Source: Haemophilus parahaemolyticus
Lineage (GTDB): Bacteria; Pseudomonadota; Gammaproteobacteria; Enterobacterales; Pasteurellaceae
Assembly: GCF_002015035.1 (NCBI RefSeq)
Contig: NZ_MUXY01000001.1
Location: 497,102-561,101, forward strand
Reading direction: 5' to 3'
DNA length: 64,000 nt
Shown one piece after another: positions 48,952 through 63,304 of the stretch (its first letter is position 1; each line of letters starts with the position of its first letter). The notes under the pieces are model-generated. The model was not told where the DNA came from and did not search any database. It saw only the letters and a program-made list of their open reading frames with translations. A program made the position numbers and the translations under genes.

Positions 48952-49336
48952 TACAAAACGCAAAGATGGCAAAAATTCGTTAAAATTAGTCGGGGCTAAT
49001 TCAGGCTCTAACAATAATGGAGGCGAACCGCCTATGAGTAATTTAGAAAAGCGTGTAATGAAAGTCGAACTAGGGCTTGAACAAGTAAAAACTAGCGTAG
49101 ATGATTTAACTAAACGTGTAGATCGGTTAGATACTCGCTTAGATAAAATAGATGAACATTTAAAAGAGATTGATTTCACTTTAGTTAAAATCAATACAAA
49201 ATTAGATGATGCTGACAAAATTTATGCAACAAAAGCTGAACTACACAATGCCATTCATACGCAAACAAAGTGGCTGATGGCAACAATGATTACGCTTGTG
49301 GGGCTGACACTTGCAGCGGTGAAGTATTTGATTTAG
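48944..49336 (+). CDS. coiled-coil, tail-anchored membrane protein
   Basis: 130 residues: disordered N-terminus (SLKLVGANSGSNNNGGEPP), a long coiled coil with 7-residue spacing (LEQVKTSVDDLTKRVDRLDT, RLDKIDEHLKEIDFTLVKIN) and a C-terminal helix (WLMATMITLVGLTLAAVKYL). Similar layouts occur in phage exclusion proteins and in sensors of defence systems. Overlaps the zinc-ribbon gene by 8 bases. Confidence 0.6.
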   Translation: MSNTKRKDGKNSLKLVGANSGSNNNGGEPPMSNLEKRVMKVELGLEQVKTSVDDLTKRVDRLDTRLDKIDEHLKEIDFTLVKINTKLDDADKIYATKAELHNAIHTQTKWLMATMITLVGLTLAAVKYLI

Positions 49337-49354
49337 GTGCAAAAAGGTAAGTAA

Positions 49355-49552
49355 ATGGCAAAAAAGCACGCAACAACAATTAAAGTACTCAATTTTTCTG
49401 ATGACCCTTGGGGGCGTGATGCCTCTGAAAATCCTGTAAGTAACGGCGAAAAGTTCCGCAAAGAGTGGGTTTTGCCTGCTGTGCGTGAATTCGATCACGT
49501 GACGGTTGATTTTTCTGATTTGATGGTGATTTATGGGTGTAAGGAAGGATGA
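49355..49552 (+). pseudogene. truncated DUF4325 (STAS-like) gene
   Basis: 65 residues. KVLNFSDDPWGRDASENPVS followed by NGEKFRKEWVLPAVREFDHV and TVDFSD is the first half of a STAS-like DUF4325 domain. The expected second half (G..SSF..EAFGGL) is missing: after VDFSD it runs into the int start and stops. Either a remnant or a short form. It overlaps the int ATG by 20 bases. Confidence 0.6.
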
Positions 49553-50543
49553 AAAAAAGAATGGTAAGTGGCTGGCTGAATTTTATAAAGACGGTAAACG
49601 CATTCGCCGTTGGTTTGACACTAAGGCTGAAGCAACTCGCTTTTTTAATGCTGCAAGAAATCCACTCATTGAAGTAGAGCCACGTTCTAGCCGTGTAAAT
49701 GCTCGTCCTTTGTTAGATTTGGTTGAGGATTGGTATCAATTACACGGGCGTGGCATTAAAAGCGGTGAGCACGTTTTTAAGTCGCTCAAGCGTATGGCTT
49801 CTGATTTAGGCAATCCGACTGCAAGTAAAGTTTCTCCGCTCTTGCTGGCTGAATATCGTAGCAATCGGCTTGCGGGTAAAGTCGGGCGTATCGCTGGCGT
49901 TGCGGCTAAGCCTAAATCCATTAATACCGACTTGGCACATCTTCGGGCAATGTTTAACACACTGGCAAAACTGGGAAAATTTGAAGGTGATAATCCTGTC
50001 TCAGCCTTAACAAAATTACGGGTGCCAGAATCAGAAATTTTCTTTTTACGTAGTGAACAGATTGCACCGCTTTTGCGTGAAATTGATGCACTAGATTATG
50101 ATGCGGGTGTGATGGCTCGAATTTGTTTGGCTACGGGAGCAAGGTGGGGAGAAGTGGAAAATCTGCAAGCCTCTCAGATTGTGCCGTTTAAACTCACGTT
50201 TACAAATACGAAAAATAAAAAAAACAGAACAGTGCCAATCAGTCAAGAACTGTTTGAAATGATTCCAAAACGCTCGGGCAAGGTGTTTAATCCTCCCTAC
50301 ATTATACGCTCGAATTTACACAAGGTAATTGAAGGTAGCGGAATTCGATTTCCTAAAGGGCGAGCAACTCAGGTTTTTCGCCATACTTTCGCCAGCCACT
50401 TTATGATGAATGGGGGGAATATTTTAGTCTTACGGGATATTCTCGGGCATTCCGACATTCAGATGACAATGCGTTACGCCCACTTCGCCCCCTCTTACTT
50501 AGAAACCGCCGTGACGTTGAATCCGCTTTCTAATCTTAAATAA
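49533..50543 (+). CDS. int: tyrosine integrase, HP1/P2 type
   Basis: 336 residues. N-terminal arm-binding and SAM-like domain (LVEDWYQLHGRGIKSGEHVF), C-terminal catalytic domain with Arg in ATGARWGEVENL, Lys in NTKNKKNRTVPIS, Arg in VFRHTFASHFMMNGG, His in LGHSDIQMTMRYAHF and Tyr in RYAHF. The first His of the usual H-x-x-R box reads Gln (QVFR). Close to the right attachment copy. Integrates at moaE. Confidence 0.93.
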   Translation: MGVRKDEKKNGKWLAEFYKDGKRIRRWFDTKAEATRFFNAARNPLIEVEPRSSRVNARPLLDLVEDWYQLHGRGIKSGEHVFKSLKRMASDLGNPTASKVSPLLLAEYRSNRLAGKVGRIAGVAAKPKSINTDLAHLRAMFNTLAKLGKFEGDNPVSALTKLRVPESEIFFLRSEQIAPLLREIDALDYDAGVMARICLATGARWGEVENLQASQIVPFKLTFTNTKNKKNRTVPISQELFEMIPKRSGKVFNPPYIIRSNLHKVIEGSGIRFPKGRATQVFRHTFASHFMMNGGNILVLRDILGHSDIQMTMRYAHFAPSYLETAVTLNPLSNLK

Positions 50544-50555
50544 TTACACCTCTTT

Positions 50556-50578
50556 GGTGGCTGTTTGGTGGCTGTTTT
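50556..50578. promoter_or_regulatory. attP arm-type repeats, right side
   Basis: Same two tandem copies of GGTGGCTGTTT as at 16151-16173, 12 bases after the int stop. Confidence 0.6.
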
Positions 50579-50616
50579 ATTTTGCTGTATGTTGTTGCGT
50601 GCGTTTATATGCCGTT

Positions 50617-50649
50617 GTAAGTAATTGTTTTAACGTAAGTTATTGTTTT
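50617..50649. promoter_or_regulatory. direct repeats between int and attR
   Basis: GTAAGTAATTGTTTT (50617-50631) and GTAAGTTATTGTTTT (50635-50649), one mismatch, 18 bases apart. Possible integrase, Cox or IHF-type arm sites. Confidence 0.5.
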
Positions 50650-50668
50650 TATTATATTAGAGTGATAG

Positions 50669-50784
50669 TTATGGACTACCTCAAAACCAAAGCTCCGTTC
50701 TGGAAAAGAGAAACCACAACACACGGTGAACGCTGGATTGAAGGGCGTGAGAGCGATCAGCAAGCAGCTGAAAAGTGGCTGTAA
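50669..50784 (+). pseudogene. attR: displaced 3' end of host moaE
   Basis: 110 bases matching attL plus the native end. In frame it reads MDYLKTKAPFWKRETTTHGE through EKWL-stop but has no moaE 5' part. An ORF frame extends to 50554 through phage DNA but is not a gene. Confidence 0.9.
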
Positions 50785-50916
50785 TTTGCAAATAATGTAT
50801 ATGGTAAGGAACATATCTTAAGAAAAGATACACCTCATTATCGTTTAATTGGCTTACCCTTCTATACCAAAGATCAATCTGATTTTACTCATCATTTTCA
50901 AAATGTGATGGGCTAA
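50785..50916 (+). pseudogene. gene fragment after moaE
   Basis: The frame directly after the moaE stop is open for 43 codons and reads like protein: NNVYGKEHILRKDTPHYRLI, GLPFYTKDQSDFTHHFQNVM. There is no start codon. It looks like the 3' end of a lost gene. Family not recognised. Confidence 0.35.
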
Positions 50917-50927
50917 CGCATAAAGAT

Positions 50928-50957
50928 AAAGGCAGATTGTGATGATCTGCCTTTTTA
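50928..50957. terminator. terminator between moa region and rnm
   Basis: AAAGGCAGAT and ATCTGCCTTT pair around 7 bases, with a T run rightward and A residues leftward. Before integration it would end the moa operon. Confidence 0.8.
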
Positions 50958-50958
50958 T

Positions 50959-51777
50959 CTAAAACAACCCCCAAATAGGCTTGCACTCTTGCGGGAGAGT
51001 TAAACCTCTGCCGAGTTCAACCCAACCTGTTGGATAATGAAAGTCTGAGCCGCCAGAGGCATACAAATCAAACTCTTTCGCCCAGCGGGTAATCAATTGG
51101 CGTTGATCTGGTGTTTGTCCACAGCCTGCGACCTCAATGCCATCTCCACCTGCTTGTTTGAAATCTTCAATCAAACGACGCACCCAACGTCCCGTCATTT
51201 TATAGCGAAGTGGATGTGCAATCGAAATCACACCGCCTGCTTGATGTACGATCTCAATTGCCTCTTGCATCTCGCACCACTTCGGCTTTACATAAGCGAG
51301 TTTACCCTGCCCCAAATATTTTTTGAATGCGTGTTCAATATTGCGTACATATTCTTGCTCAAGCAAAAAGCGTCCATAATGAGCTCGAGTCACTTCGCCA
51401 CTAGCTAATTTTTTTGCCCCTTCGTAGGCATCTAGAATGCCCGCCTTTGCAAGTTTTTCGCCAATTTCGACCGCTCGTTGTTCACGCAATGCTGCCTGAT
51501 TATCCAATAACGCCACTAATTCAGGATGTGTTTCATCCACATTCAGTGCGGCAAGATGAATGCTCTTCTCTTGCCAAACAATCGAAACTTCCACACCGCT
51601 GATAAAACGAATCGGTTGATTTTGAGCCGCAAGCTTCGCTTCTGTAATGCCTGCCACGGTATCGTGGTCGGTTAAAGCCAGCATTTCCACGCCTTGCTCA
51701 ACAGCTCGATTGACCAATTCAGTTGGGGTTAATAAACCATCTGAAGCGGTGCTGTGTGAGTGTAAATCGTATTTCAT
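50959..51777 (-). CDS. rnm: PHP-domain exonuclease/phosphatase, Rnm (YciV)
   Basis: 272 residues. PHP metal motifs: DLHSHSTASDG at the start, LTDHDTV, GVEVS, and HPLRYKMTGRW and GSDFH later. The family (RNase AM) trims 5' ends of short RNAs and hydrolyses 3',5'-bisphosphates. Stop of the next gene and its own start overlap by one base at 51777. Confidence 0.88.
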   Translation of the reverse strand: MKYDLHSHSTASDGLLTPTELVNRAVEQGVEMLALTDHDTVAGITEAKLAAQNQPIRFISGVEVSIVWQEKSIHLAALNVDETHPELVALLDNQAALREQRAVEIGEKLAKAGILDAYEGAKKLASGEVTRAHYGRFLLEQEYVRNIEHAFKKYLGQGKLAYVKPKWCEMQEAIEIVHQAGGVISIAHPLRYKMTGRWVRRLIEDFKQAGGDGIEVAGCGQTPDQRQLITRWAKEFDLYASGGSDFHYPTGWVELGRGLTLPQECKPIWGLF

Positions 51778-52397
51778 TAAATCAGTCCCACCATTTTGAA
51801 AAAGGTTTGATAGGCATCCACTTTTTTCTCAAATTTAAGCGGATAAGCTCGAGAAGTGGATGGCAAGCGGTATAATTTGAGCGAACGATTTACAGAATAA
51901 GGGTAATCAATCCACTCATTCGTTTTCGGTGATTTTACTTTTTCAGGCAATAAACCGAGCAAGGTTTCCGTCGCTAATCCACCTGTGGTAAAAAGCCATT
52001 CCACTTTTGGCAAATCAATCAGAAGCTCGTCCATATCAACAGGCTCAACAATTTTCAAATCTTTATCTGCCGCATTACCCCTCAACCGAATTGCCGTTTT
52101 CGCCGAAGAACAAAGTGCAATCCCCTTCTCTTGCAAAAATGCCTCAATTCGCACAGGGTCGAACCGCTTTTCATCACCTACGCGAAAATGATCTTTATCG
52201 CCATAAAACACCTCGCCCATAATTCGCCACATATCGTTTTGAAAATTCGGATAGTGAAATTCCATACAGCGTTTTTCATCTGTAGGCGGAAATGTGCCCA
52301 TCATCACCACTTTGGCTTGAGGCGGTAAAATAGGATTGAAAGGATGATGCTCTAAAGGGTATTCGGTTTCGGGTAACATAAAATTAACAATAGCCAT
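51777..52397 (-). CDS. uracil-DNA-glycosylase-like DNA glycosylase
   Basis: 206 residues with UDG-superfamily blocks: VVMMGTFPPTDEKRCMEFHY, then PNFQNDMWRIMGEV and the late LPSTSRAYPLKFEKKV (LPSTS... being the second catalytic segment). Best fit is the HDG/family 6 type acting on deaminated purines. Upstream of rnm in one unit. Specificity inferred. Confidence 0.75.
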   Translation of the reverse strand: MAIVNFMLPETEYPLEHHPFNPILPPQAKVVMMGTFPPTDEKRCMEFHYPNFQNDMWRIMGEVFYGDKDHFRVGDEKRFDPVRIEAFLQEKGIALCSSAKTAIRLRGNAADKDLKIVEPVDMDELLIDLPKVEWLFTTGGLATETLLGLLPEKVKSPKTNEWIDYPYSVNRSLKLYRLPSTSRAYPLKFEKKVDAYQTFFKMVGLI

Positions 52398-52480
52398 TAA
52401 AAATGGCTCAATCCTAGCGGGGAAATTGCCGTTTGTCTAGCAAATTTAACCGCTCACAAGCGGTGTCTTTTTGCCTATTT

Positions 52481-52510
52481 TTCGCAATTCCCCTTAATTT
52501 CTGATATAAT
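52481..52510 (+). promoter_or_regulatory. gyrB promoter
   Basis: Extended -10 TGATATAAT (TATAAT 52505-52510) with a weak -35 TTCGCA at 52481-52486. Sixty bases before the start codon. Confidence 0.5.
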
Positions 52511-52561
52511 CCATTCAATTTTTTGGCTAACAAAATAGCCATCCATATTTGTTAAACATAG

Positions 52562-55003
<2,442 letters not shown>

Positions 55004-55016
55004 CAAACTGCAAAAG

Positions 55017-55048
55017 AAAAGCTCATTTCAAACGAAATGAGCTTTTTT
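55017..55048. terminator. bidirectional terminator gyrB/ligA
   Basis: AAAAGCTCATTTC and GAAATGAGCTTTT, 13 bp, loop AAAC, with T and A tracts. Serves converging gyrB and ligA. Confidence 0.88.
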
Positions 55049-55052
55049 CATA

Positions 55053-58084
<3,032 letters not shown>

Positions 58085-58189
58085 AAATCCTCTCAGAAAA
58101 TCATCTAAAAATTTAAGATTCACTATTTGCGAAAAAAGATGGTATAGCTTACCATATTTCAAACAAAATTTTGAGCATCTAAGGTTTTT

Positions 58190-59005
58190 ATGTCATTGTT
58201 ATTTTCATCTCCACAAAATCAAATTTCAGCGGGTTTCCATTATTTCGTCAAAGGCTGGAGCTTGTTGGCACAGAAAAAATTCTTACCATTCGTCATCATC
58301 CCCTTAATCATTAATGTATTACTGATTATTGGGCTTTCTTGGTTTTTCTTAAGTAGCATGAACCATTGGGTCGAACTCCTACTTCCATCTTGGTTAGATT
58401 GGATCTCGTTTATCCTTATTCCACTGGTTTTCGTATTATTGCTGGTCGGCTTTTACTTTGCCTTTACTACACTGGCAAACTTTATTGCCGCCCCATTTAA
58501 TGCACTATTATCCGAAAAAGTGGAGTTACAACTTACTCATCAACCGCTGGATGATGCATCATTATTTGGCATGCTCAAAGATATTCCACGAATGTTCAAA
58601 CGTGAATGGCAAAAAATGATGTATAGTGTGCCACGTTTAATTGCTTTGTTTTTCCTTGGTTTTGTACCTGTTTTAGGGCAAACAGCCGTACCTGTGCTTG
58701 CTTTTATTTTCGGGGCTTGGATGATTGCCATTCAATATTGCGACTACCCGTTTGATAATCATAAAATCAGCTTCCCGCGTATGCGTAATGCCTTAAGCCA
58801 AAATAAATGGATGAATTACACATTTGGCACCTTAGTAAGCCTATTTACTATGATTCCGTTTGTGAATTTTGTGGTAATGCCTGTTGCCGTTTGTGGTGCA
58901 ACGGCAATGTGGGTGGAAGAGTATCGACAATTCTTTTTAGATAATGCAACAGGTGAGTTTGAACGAAAAAATTATACTTTCTCTACAGCAAGAAAAAAGA
59001 TCTAA
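58190..59005 (+). CDS. cysZ: sulfate transporter CysZ
   Basis: 271 residues, four or more membrane segments; GFHYFVKGWSLLAQKKFLPF at the start and FAFTTLANFIAAPFNALLSE in the middle are CysZ marks. Imports sulfate for cysteine synthesis. Divergent from zipA, as in E. coli. Confidence 0.92.
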   Translation: MSLLFSSPQNQISAGFHYFVKGWSLLAQKKFLPFVIIPLIINVLLIIGLSWFFLSSMNHWVELLLPSWLDWISFILIPLVFVLLLVGFYFAFTTLANFIAAPFNALLSEKVELQLTHQPLDDASLFGMLKDIPRMFKREWQKMMYSVPRLIALFFLGFVPVLGQTAVPVLAFIFGAWMIAIQYCDYPFDNHKISFPRMRNALSQNKWMNYTFGTLVSLFTMIPFVNFVVMPVAVCGATAMWVEEYRQFFLDNATGEFERKNYTFSTARKKI

Positions 59006-59049
59006 CCACTCATTCTGAAAATTATGAAGTGAAATAACAAACCAAAGGA

Positions 59050-59090
59050 AAAGCCCATTTAAAATAATCGGTTTATTTTAAATGGGCTTT
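59050..59090 (-). terminator. hairpin spanning the arfA stop codon
   Basis: AAAGCCCATTTAAAATAA (59050-59067) and TTATTTTAAATGGGCTTT (59073-59090) form an 18-bp perfect stem with a 5-nt loop. The arfA stop (59059-59061) is inside the stem. RNase III cleavage or termination here yields mRNA without a stop codon. Confidence 0.88.
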
Positions 59091-59250
59091 CGCCTCGGTT
59101 TGCACCCTTATGTTTTTCGTGACGCTGGTAGCTACCTTTGCCTTTTTTATTGCGTTCCACTCGCGTACGGAAAAGGGGATCGGTGACTAATGCTTTAACT
59201 GCACTATCGTTAATCTTACCCCGTTGATGGGCATACTGATTTTTTGTCAT
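59059..59250 (-). CDS. arfA: alternative ribosome-rescue factor A
   Basis: 63 residues from [20 protein letters not shown]; the start is preceded by AAGGAAACCAAT. The block [20 protein letters not shown] and [11 protein letters not shown] is conserved ArfA. ArfA recruits RF2 to ribosomes stalled on non-stop mRNA when tmRNA is limiting. Known members are made from non-stop messages and destroyed by trans-translation; the hairpin over the 3' end here fits that control. Confidence 0.92.
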   Translation of the reverse strand: MTKNQYAHQRGKINDSAVKALVTDPLFRTRVERNKKGKGSYQRHEKHKGANRGESPFKINRLF

Positions 59251-59347
59251 ATTGGTTTCCTTATTAAGTTGATGTATTTTGCGTTTTACGCAGTTGCTAT
59301 TGTGACAAATTTGATACAGTTTGTACATAAGCCTCTCGTTCTTACTA

Positions 59348-59380
59348 AAAAAATAAGGCAGATTTTATTCAATCTGCCTG
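59348..59380 (-). terminator. topA terminator
   Basis: AGGCAGATT and AATCTGCCT pair around 6 bases, followed on the minus strand by TTATTTTTTT. Confidence 0.8.
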
Positions 59381-59394
59381 AATTTAAAATGAAA

Positions 59395-61995
59395 TTAACG
59401 CATTACCCACTTCCCATCAACATAATCCATAATCCATTTGGTTTTCTTGCCGTTCTTTTCAGAGGTCACATATTGACGTTTCTCTTTACGGCTGAAACTA
59501 ATAATCGCAGGATTACCATCTGGGTCTGTTAATGGTGCATCTGCTAAATATTGCAATTTTTCTGGCAAGCGGTCGCGATATTGAGCTAATTCGCTCACTT
59601 TTGCAGGGCGGCTTTCACGCACTTTCGGGAAGTTATGTGCCGACATAAACACCCCAACCGCACTATCACGCAATACAAAATAGGCATCTGCTTTTTCACA
59701 TCTTAATTCTGGGAATGGGATTGGCTCTTCACGCGGCGGCGCAACTTCACCGTTTTTCAGAATTTTGCGGGTGTTATCGCAGTTCGTACAGCCCATATAT
59801 TTACCGAAACGCCCCAGTTTTAAGTGCATATCCGCACCACATTTATCACATTCCACGATAGGGCCATCATAGCCTTTAATTTTGAATGTGCCTTCTTCAA
59901 CCAAATACCCATCGCAATTTGGATTGTTACCACAAACGTGTAATTTACGATGAGGATCGATAATGTAGCTATCCATCGCCGAATCGCATTTCGGACAACG
60001 TTTACGTGCCATTAACGCCTTAGTTTCTGAATCTTCATCTAATACGTTAATCAACTCCTCTTCAGGAATTAAATTCATTGTGGTTTTGCAACGCTCTTTC
60101 GGTGGTAATGCATAACCTGTACAACCCAAAAATACTCCTGTTGAGGCGGTGCGAATTGCCATTTTGCGTCCACAAGTTGGACAATCAATATTGGTTGGCA
60201 CAATGCTGTTCGGCTTCATTCCGCCTTGTAATTCGTCCAATTCGGCTTGGGTTAATTGCTCGGAAAAATCTTTAAAGAAGGCATTTAACGCATCAATCCA
60301 GTTTTTATTGCCTTCTGCGATTTGGTCGAGCGTTTCTTCCATATTCGCAGTGAAATCATAGTTCATTAAATCACCGAAAGATTCATTAAGGCGATCAGTC
60401 ACAATTTCACCCATTTTTTCTGCGTAGAAACGGCGATTTTCCACGTGTACATAACCACGCTCTTGAATGGTCGAAATAATCGAGGCATAAGTTGAAGGGC
60501 GACCAATACCACGTTTTTCCAACTCACGCACTAATGCCGCTTCCGAGTAGCGTGCAGGCGGTTTGGTAAAATGTTGGCTAGGATTAACCGCTTGTAACGC
60601 TAATTCTTCATTTAAAGCAACATTTGGTAACTCCTGGTCTTCCGCCGTTTTACCTTGCACAGGTAACACTTTCGTCCAACCATCAAAACGTAAGACGCGA
60701 CCTTTCGCTTTTAATTCATAATCGCCAGCACCAACAGTTAAACTAGTTGAATCATATTGTGCTGGAAGCATTTGGCAGGCTAAGAAACGACGCCAAATCA
60801 AGTCGTATAAACGTTCAGCATCTTTCTCCATACCCGATAAATCCGCCATTGTGACATTTATATCTGATGGGCGAATTGCTTCGTGAGCCTCTTGAGCATT
60901 CTCACGGCTAGAGTAGAAATTTGGTTTTTCGGGTAAATATTGCGAGCCGAATTGTTTATCGATATAACTACGAGCCATATTCAACGCATCTTGGCTCAAG
61001 TTAGTTGAGTCAGTACGCATATAGGTAATATAGCCCGCTTCATATAAGCGTTGAGCCAACATCATCGTTTTCTTCACGCCAAAGCCCAAACGGGTGCTTG
61101 CCGTTTGTTGAAGCGTTGAAGTGATGAATGGCGGACTTGCTTTTGAGCTGGTCGGCTTTTTCTCAATGTCGGTAACGATAAACGCAGATTGTTGCAAGTT
61201 TTTCACCGCTTGCATTGCTTCTGCTTCGTTCTTTGCTTGCCATTTTTTGCCGAGATAATTTGTCAGATCAAGCGGTAGTTTTCTGCCATTTGATTGCGTA
61301 TCCGCCACAATTTCCCAGAATTCTTCGGGCTGGAAAGCTTTGATTTCACGCTCACGTTCAACCAATAATTTCACAGCAACCGATTGCACACGACCAGCCG
61401 ATAAACCACGTGCCACTTTTTTCCATAGCAATGGCGACACCATAAAGCCCACCACACGGTCTAAAAAGCGACGAGTTTGCTGTGCGTTTACACGGTCGAT
61501 ATTCAGATGTTCTGGCTTTTCAAACGCTTTTTTAATCGCATTTTTGGTAATTTCGTTAAACACCACACGACTAAAGCGGCTATCATCGCCGCCAATCACT
61601 TCACGTAAATGCCAGGCAATCGCTTCCCCTTCTCTATCCAAGTCGGTGGCAAGATAGATATGGTCGGCTTTTTTCGCTAACGTTTTAAGCTCTGAAACCA
61701 CTTTCAGTTTATCAGGCATAATTTGGTAATTTGCTTTCCAACCGTGATAAGGGTCGATCCCCATACGTTTTACCAACGCATTACGCTCTTTTTCCGCTTT
61801 CACTTTTGCTTTTTCTTCGGCACTCATTCCTTTAGTGGAAATTGGTTTCGCTCGTTCTGTTTTCTCTTCTGAGCCACTTTTTGGCAAATCTCGAATATGC
61901 CCTACGCTTGATTTCACTACATAGTCACTGCCTAAGTATTTATTGATTGTTTTCGCTTTGGCTGGTGACTCAACAATAACTAATGACTTACCCAT
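59395..61995 (-). CDS. topA: DNA topoisomerase I
   Basis: 866 residues. TOPRIM domain at the N-terminus ([35 protein letters not shown]), the catalytic tyrosine in [14 protein letters not shown], and a C-terminal set of zinc ribbons ([24 protein letters not shown], each with later Cys pairs). Relaxes negative supercoils. Single gene. Confidence 0.96.
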   Translation of the reverse strand: MGKSLVIVESPAKAKTINKYLGSDYVVKSSVGHIRDLPKSGSEEKTERAKPISTKGMSAEEKAKVKAEKERNALVKRMGIDPYHGWKANYQIMPDKLKVVSELKTLAKKADHIYLATDLDREGEAIAWHLREVIGGDDSRFSRVVFNEITKNAIKKAFEKPEHLNIDRVNAQQTRRFLDRVVGFMVSPLLWKKVARGLSAGRVQSVAVKLLVEREREIKAFQPEEFWEIVADTQSNGRKLPLDLTNYLGKKWQAKNEAEAMQAVKNLQQSAFIVTDIEKKPTSSKASPPFITSTLQQTASTRLGFGVKKTMMLAQRLYEAGYITYMRTDSTNLSQDALNMARSYIDKQFGSQYLPEKPNFYSSRENAQEAHEAIRPSDINVTMADLSGMEKDAERLYDLIWRRFLACQMLPAQYDSTSLTVGAGDYELKAKGRVLRFDGWTKVLPVQGKTAEDQELPNVALNEELALQAVNPSQHFTKPPARYSEAALVRELEKRGIGRPSTYASIISTIQERGYVHVENRRFYAEKMGEIVTDRLNESFGDLMNYDFTANMEETLDQIAEGNKNWIDALNAFFKDFSEQLTQAELDELQGGMKPNSIVPTNIDCPTCGRKMAIRTASTGVFLGCTGYALPPKERCKTTMNLIPEEELINVLDEDSETKALMARKRCPKCDSAMDSYIIDPHRKLHVCGNNPNCDGYLVEEGTFKIKGYDGPIVECDKCGADMHLKLGRFGKYMGCTNCDNTRKILKNGEVAPPREEPIPFPELRCEKADAYFVLRDSAVGVFMSAHNFPKVRESRPAKVSELAQYRDRLPEKLQYLADAPLTDPDGNPAIISFSRKEKRQYVTSEKNGKKTKWIMDYVDGKWVMR

Positions 61996-62156
61996 TGCTA
62001 TTTCCTAATAATTAAAAAGATAAAGATGCTTTTCCGCTTATTATTTTTACAATAACAAGGCTACAAGCAAATTACAACATAAACACACTAAATAAAATGG
62101 CGATTGTTTAAAACAAATTCAACTTACCTTAAATAATAAGAGCTAAAACGTAATAA

Positions 62157-62184
62157 AGCCTATTAAGCATACACTTAATAGGCT
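62157..62184 (-). terminator. aroC terminator
   Basis: AGCCTATTAAG and CTTAATAGGCT, 11 bp, followed on the minus strand by TTTATTA, just past the aroC stop. Confidence 0.78.
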
Positions 62185-62189
62185 AAAAT

Positions 62190-63272
62190 TTATCTACATT
62201 GTGCTTTAAAGCGAAGTAGGTGGTCAAGCAGCACAATTGCCATCATCGCTTCTGCAATTGGCACGGCTCGAATGCCTACGCAAGGATCGTGTCTGCCTTT
62301 GGTAACAACTTCCACTGTTTCGTTGTTTAAATTCACGCTTTTACCTGGTACGGTAATGCTAGAAGTTGGTTTTAATGCAATATTAGCAATAATCGGCTGA
62401 CCTGAGCTAATACCACCTAAAATGCCGCCTGCGTGGTTCGATAAAAAGCCTTCTGGGGTCATTTCATCGCGGTGTTGGCTGCCTTTTTGTTCGACCACTA
62501 TAAAACCATCGCCAATTTCGACCGCTTTCACAGCATTGATGGACATTAAGGCGTGGGCTAAATCAGCATCTAGGCGATCAAACACGGGTTCACCTAAACC
62601 AACAGGTACATTTTCAGCTATCACCGTGAGTTTCGCTCCGATAGAATCACCCTCTTTTTTGAGTTCACGAATGAGCTCATCAAACTGCTCGACCGCCACA
62701 GGATCTGGGCAGAAAAATGGATTGCTATTCACTTCATTCCAATCAATTTTGCTGATATCTGTCACTTTTTCAGGATCAATTTTAACCGAGCCAATTTGCG
62801 ATAAATAGCCTCGTACTTCAATACCAAATTGTTCACGCAGATATTTTTTTGCAATCGCCCCTGCAGCCACACGCATTGCAGTTTCACGAGCGGAAGAACG
62901 ACCGCCACCACGATAGTCACGAATACCATATTTTTGTTGGTAAGTATAATCAGCGTGACCTGGACGGAATTTATCCATAATATCACCGTAATCTTTGGAG
63001 CGCTGGTCACCATTTTTGATGATTAACCCGATACTCGTGCCAGTAGTTTTCCCCTCAAATACGCCCGATAAAATCTGTACTTTATCATCTTCACGACGAG
63101 GAGTAGTATAACGAGATGTCCCAGGTTTACGTCGGTCTAAATCGGGTTGAAGATCTGCCTCACTTAATTCTATATTCGGCGGTACACCATCCACGATACA
63201 GCCCAATGCAATACCGTGCGATTCGCCAAAAGTGGTTACCTTAAATAATTGTCCAATGCTGTTGCCTGCCAT
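62190..63272 (-). CDS. aroC: chorismate synthase
   Basis: 360 residues. Converts EPSP to chorismate with reduced FMN. Signature blocks [54 protein letters not shown] and [17 protein letters not shown]. Full length and single gene. Confidence 0.96.
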   Translation of the reverse strand: MAGNSIGQLFKVTTFGESHGIALGCIVDGVPPNIELSEADLQPDLDRRKPGTSRYTTPRREDDKVQILSGVFEGKTTGTSIGLIIKNGDQRSKDYGDIMDKFRPGHADYTYQQKYGIRDYRGGGRSSARETAMRVAAGAIAKKYLREQFGIEVRGYLSQIGSVKIDPEKVTDISKIDWNEVNSNPFFCPDPVAVEQFDELIRELKKEGDSIGAKLTVIAENVPVGLGEPVFDRLDADLAHALMSINAVKAVEIGDGFIVVEQKGSQHRDEMTPEGFLSNHAGGILGGISSGQPIIANIALKPTSSITVPGKSVNLNNETVEVVTKGRHDPCVGIRAVPIAEAMMAIVLLDHLLRFKAQCR

Positions 63273-63304
63273 ATTGCTTTCCTTTTATTGTTATTTGCAA
63301 AATT

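Larger units (their letters stand above)
16026..50778. mobile_element. P2/HP1-type prophage integrated in moaE
   Basis: A complete-looking temperate myophage genome of about 34.6 kb between two 110-bp copies of the moaE 3' end. It carries head, tail, lysis, replication, repressor and tyrosine integrase genes in HP1/P2 order. The integrase lies 126 bases from the right copy. Two defects or oddities are visible: a split gpS-like gene and a truncated DUF4325-type gene next to int. All key structural genes otherwise look open. Confidence 0.95.

Noticed and set aside
50554..50784. 76-codon frame covering the attR core
   Set aside because: Only its last 38 codons are moaE; the first half is attachment-site DNA with arm repeats and no ribosome site.
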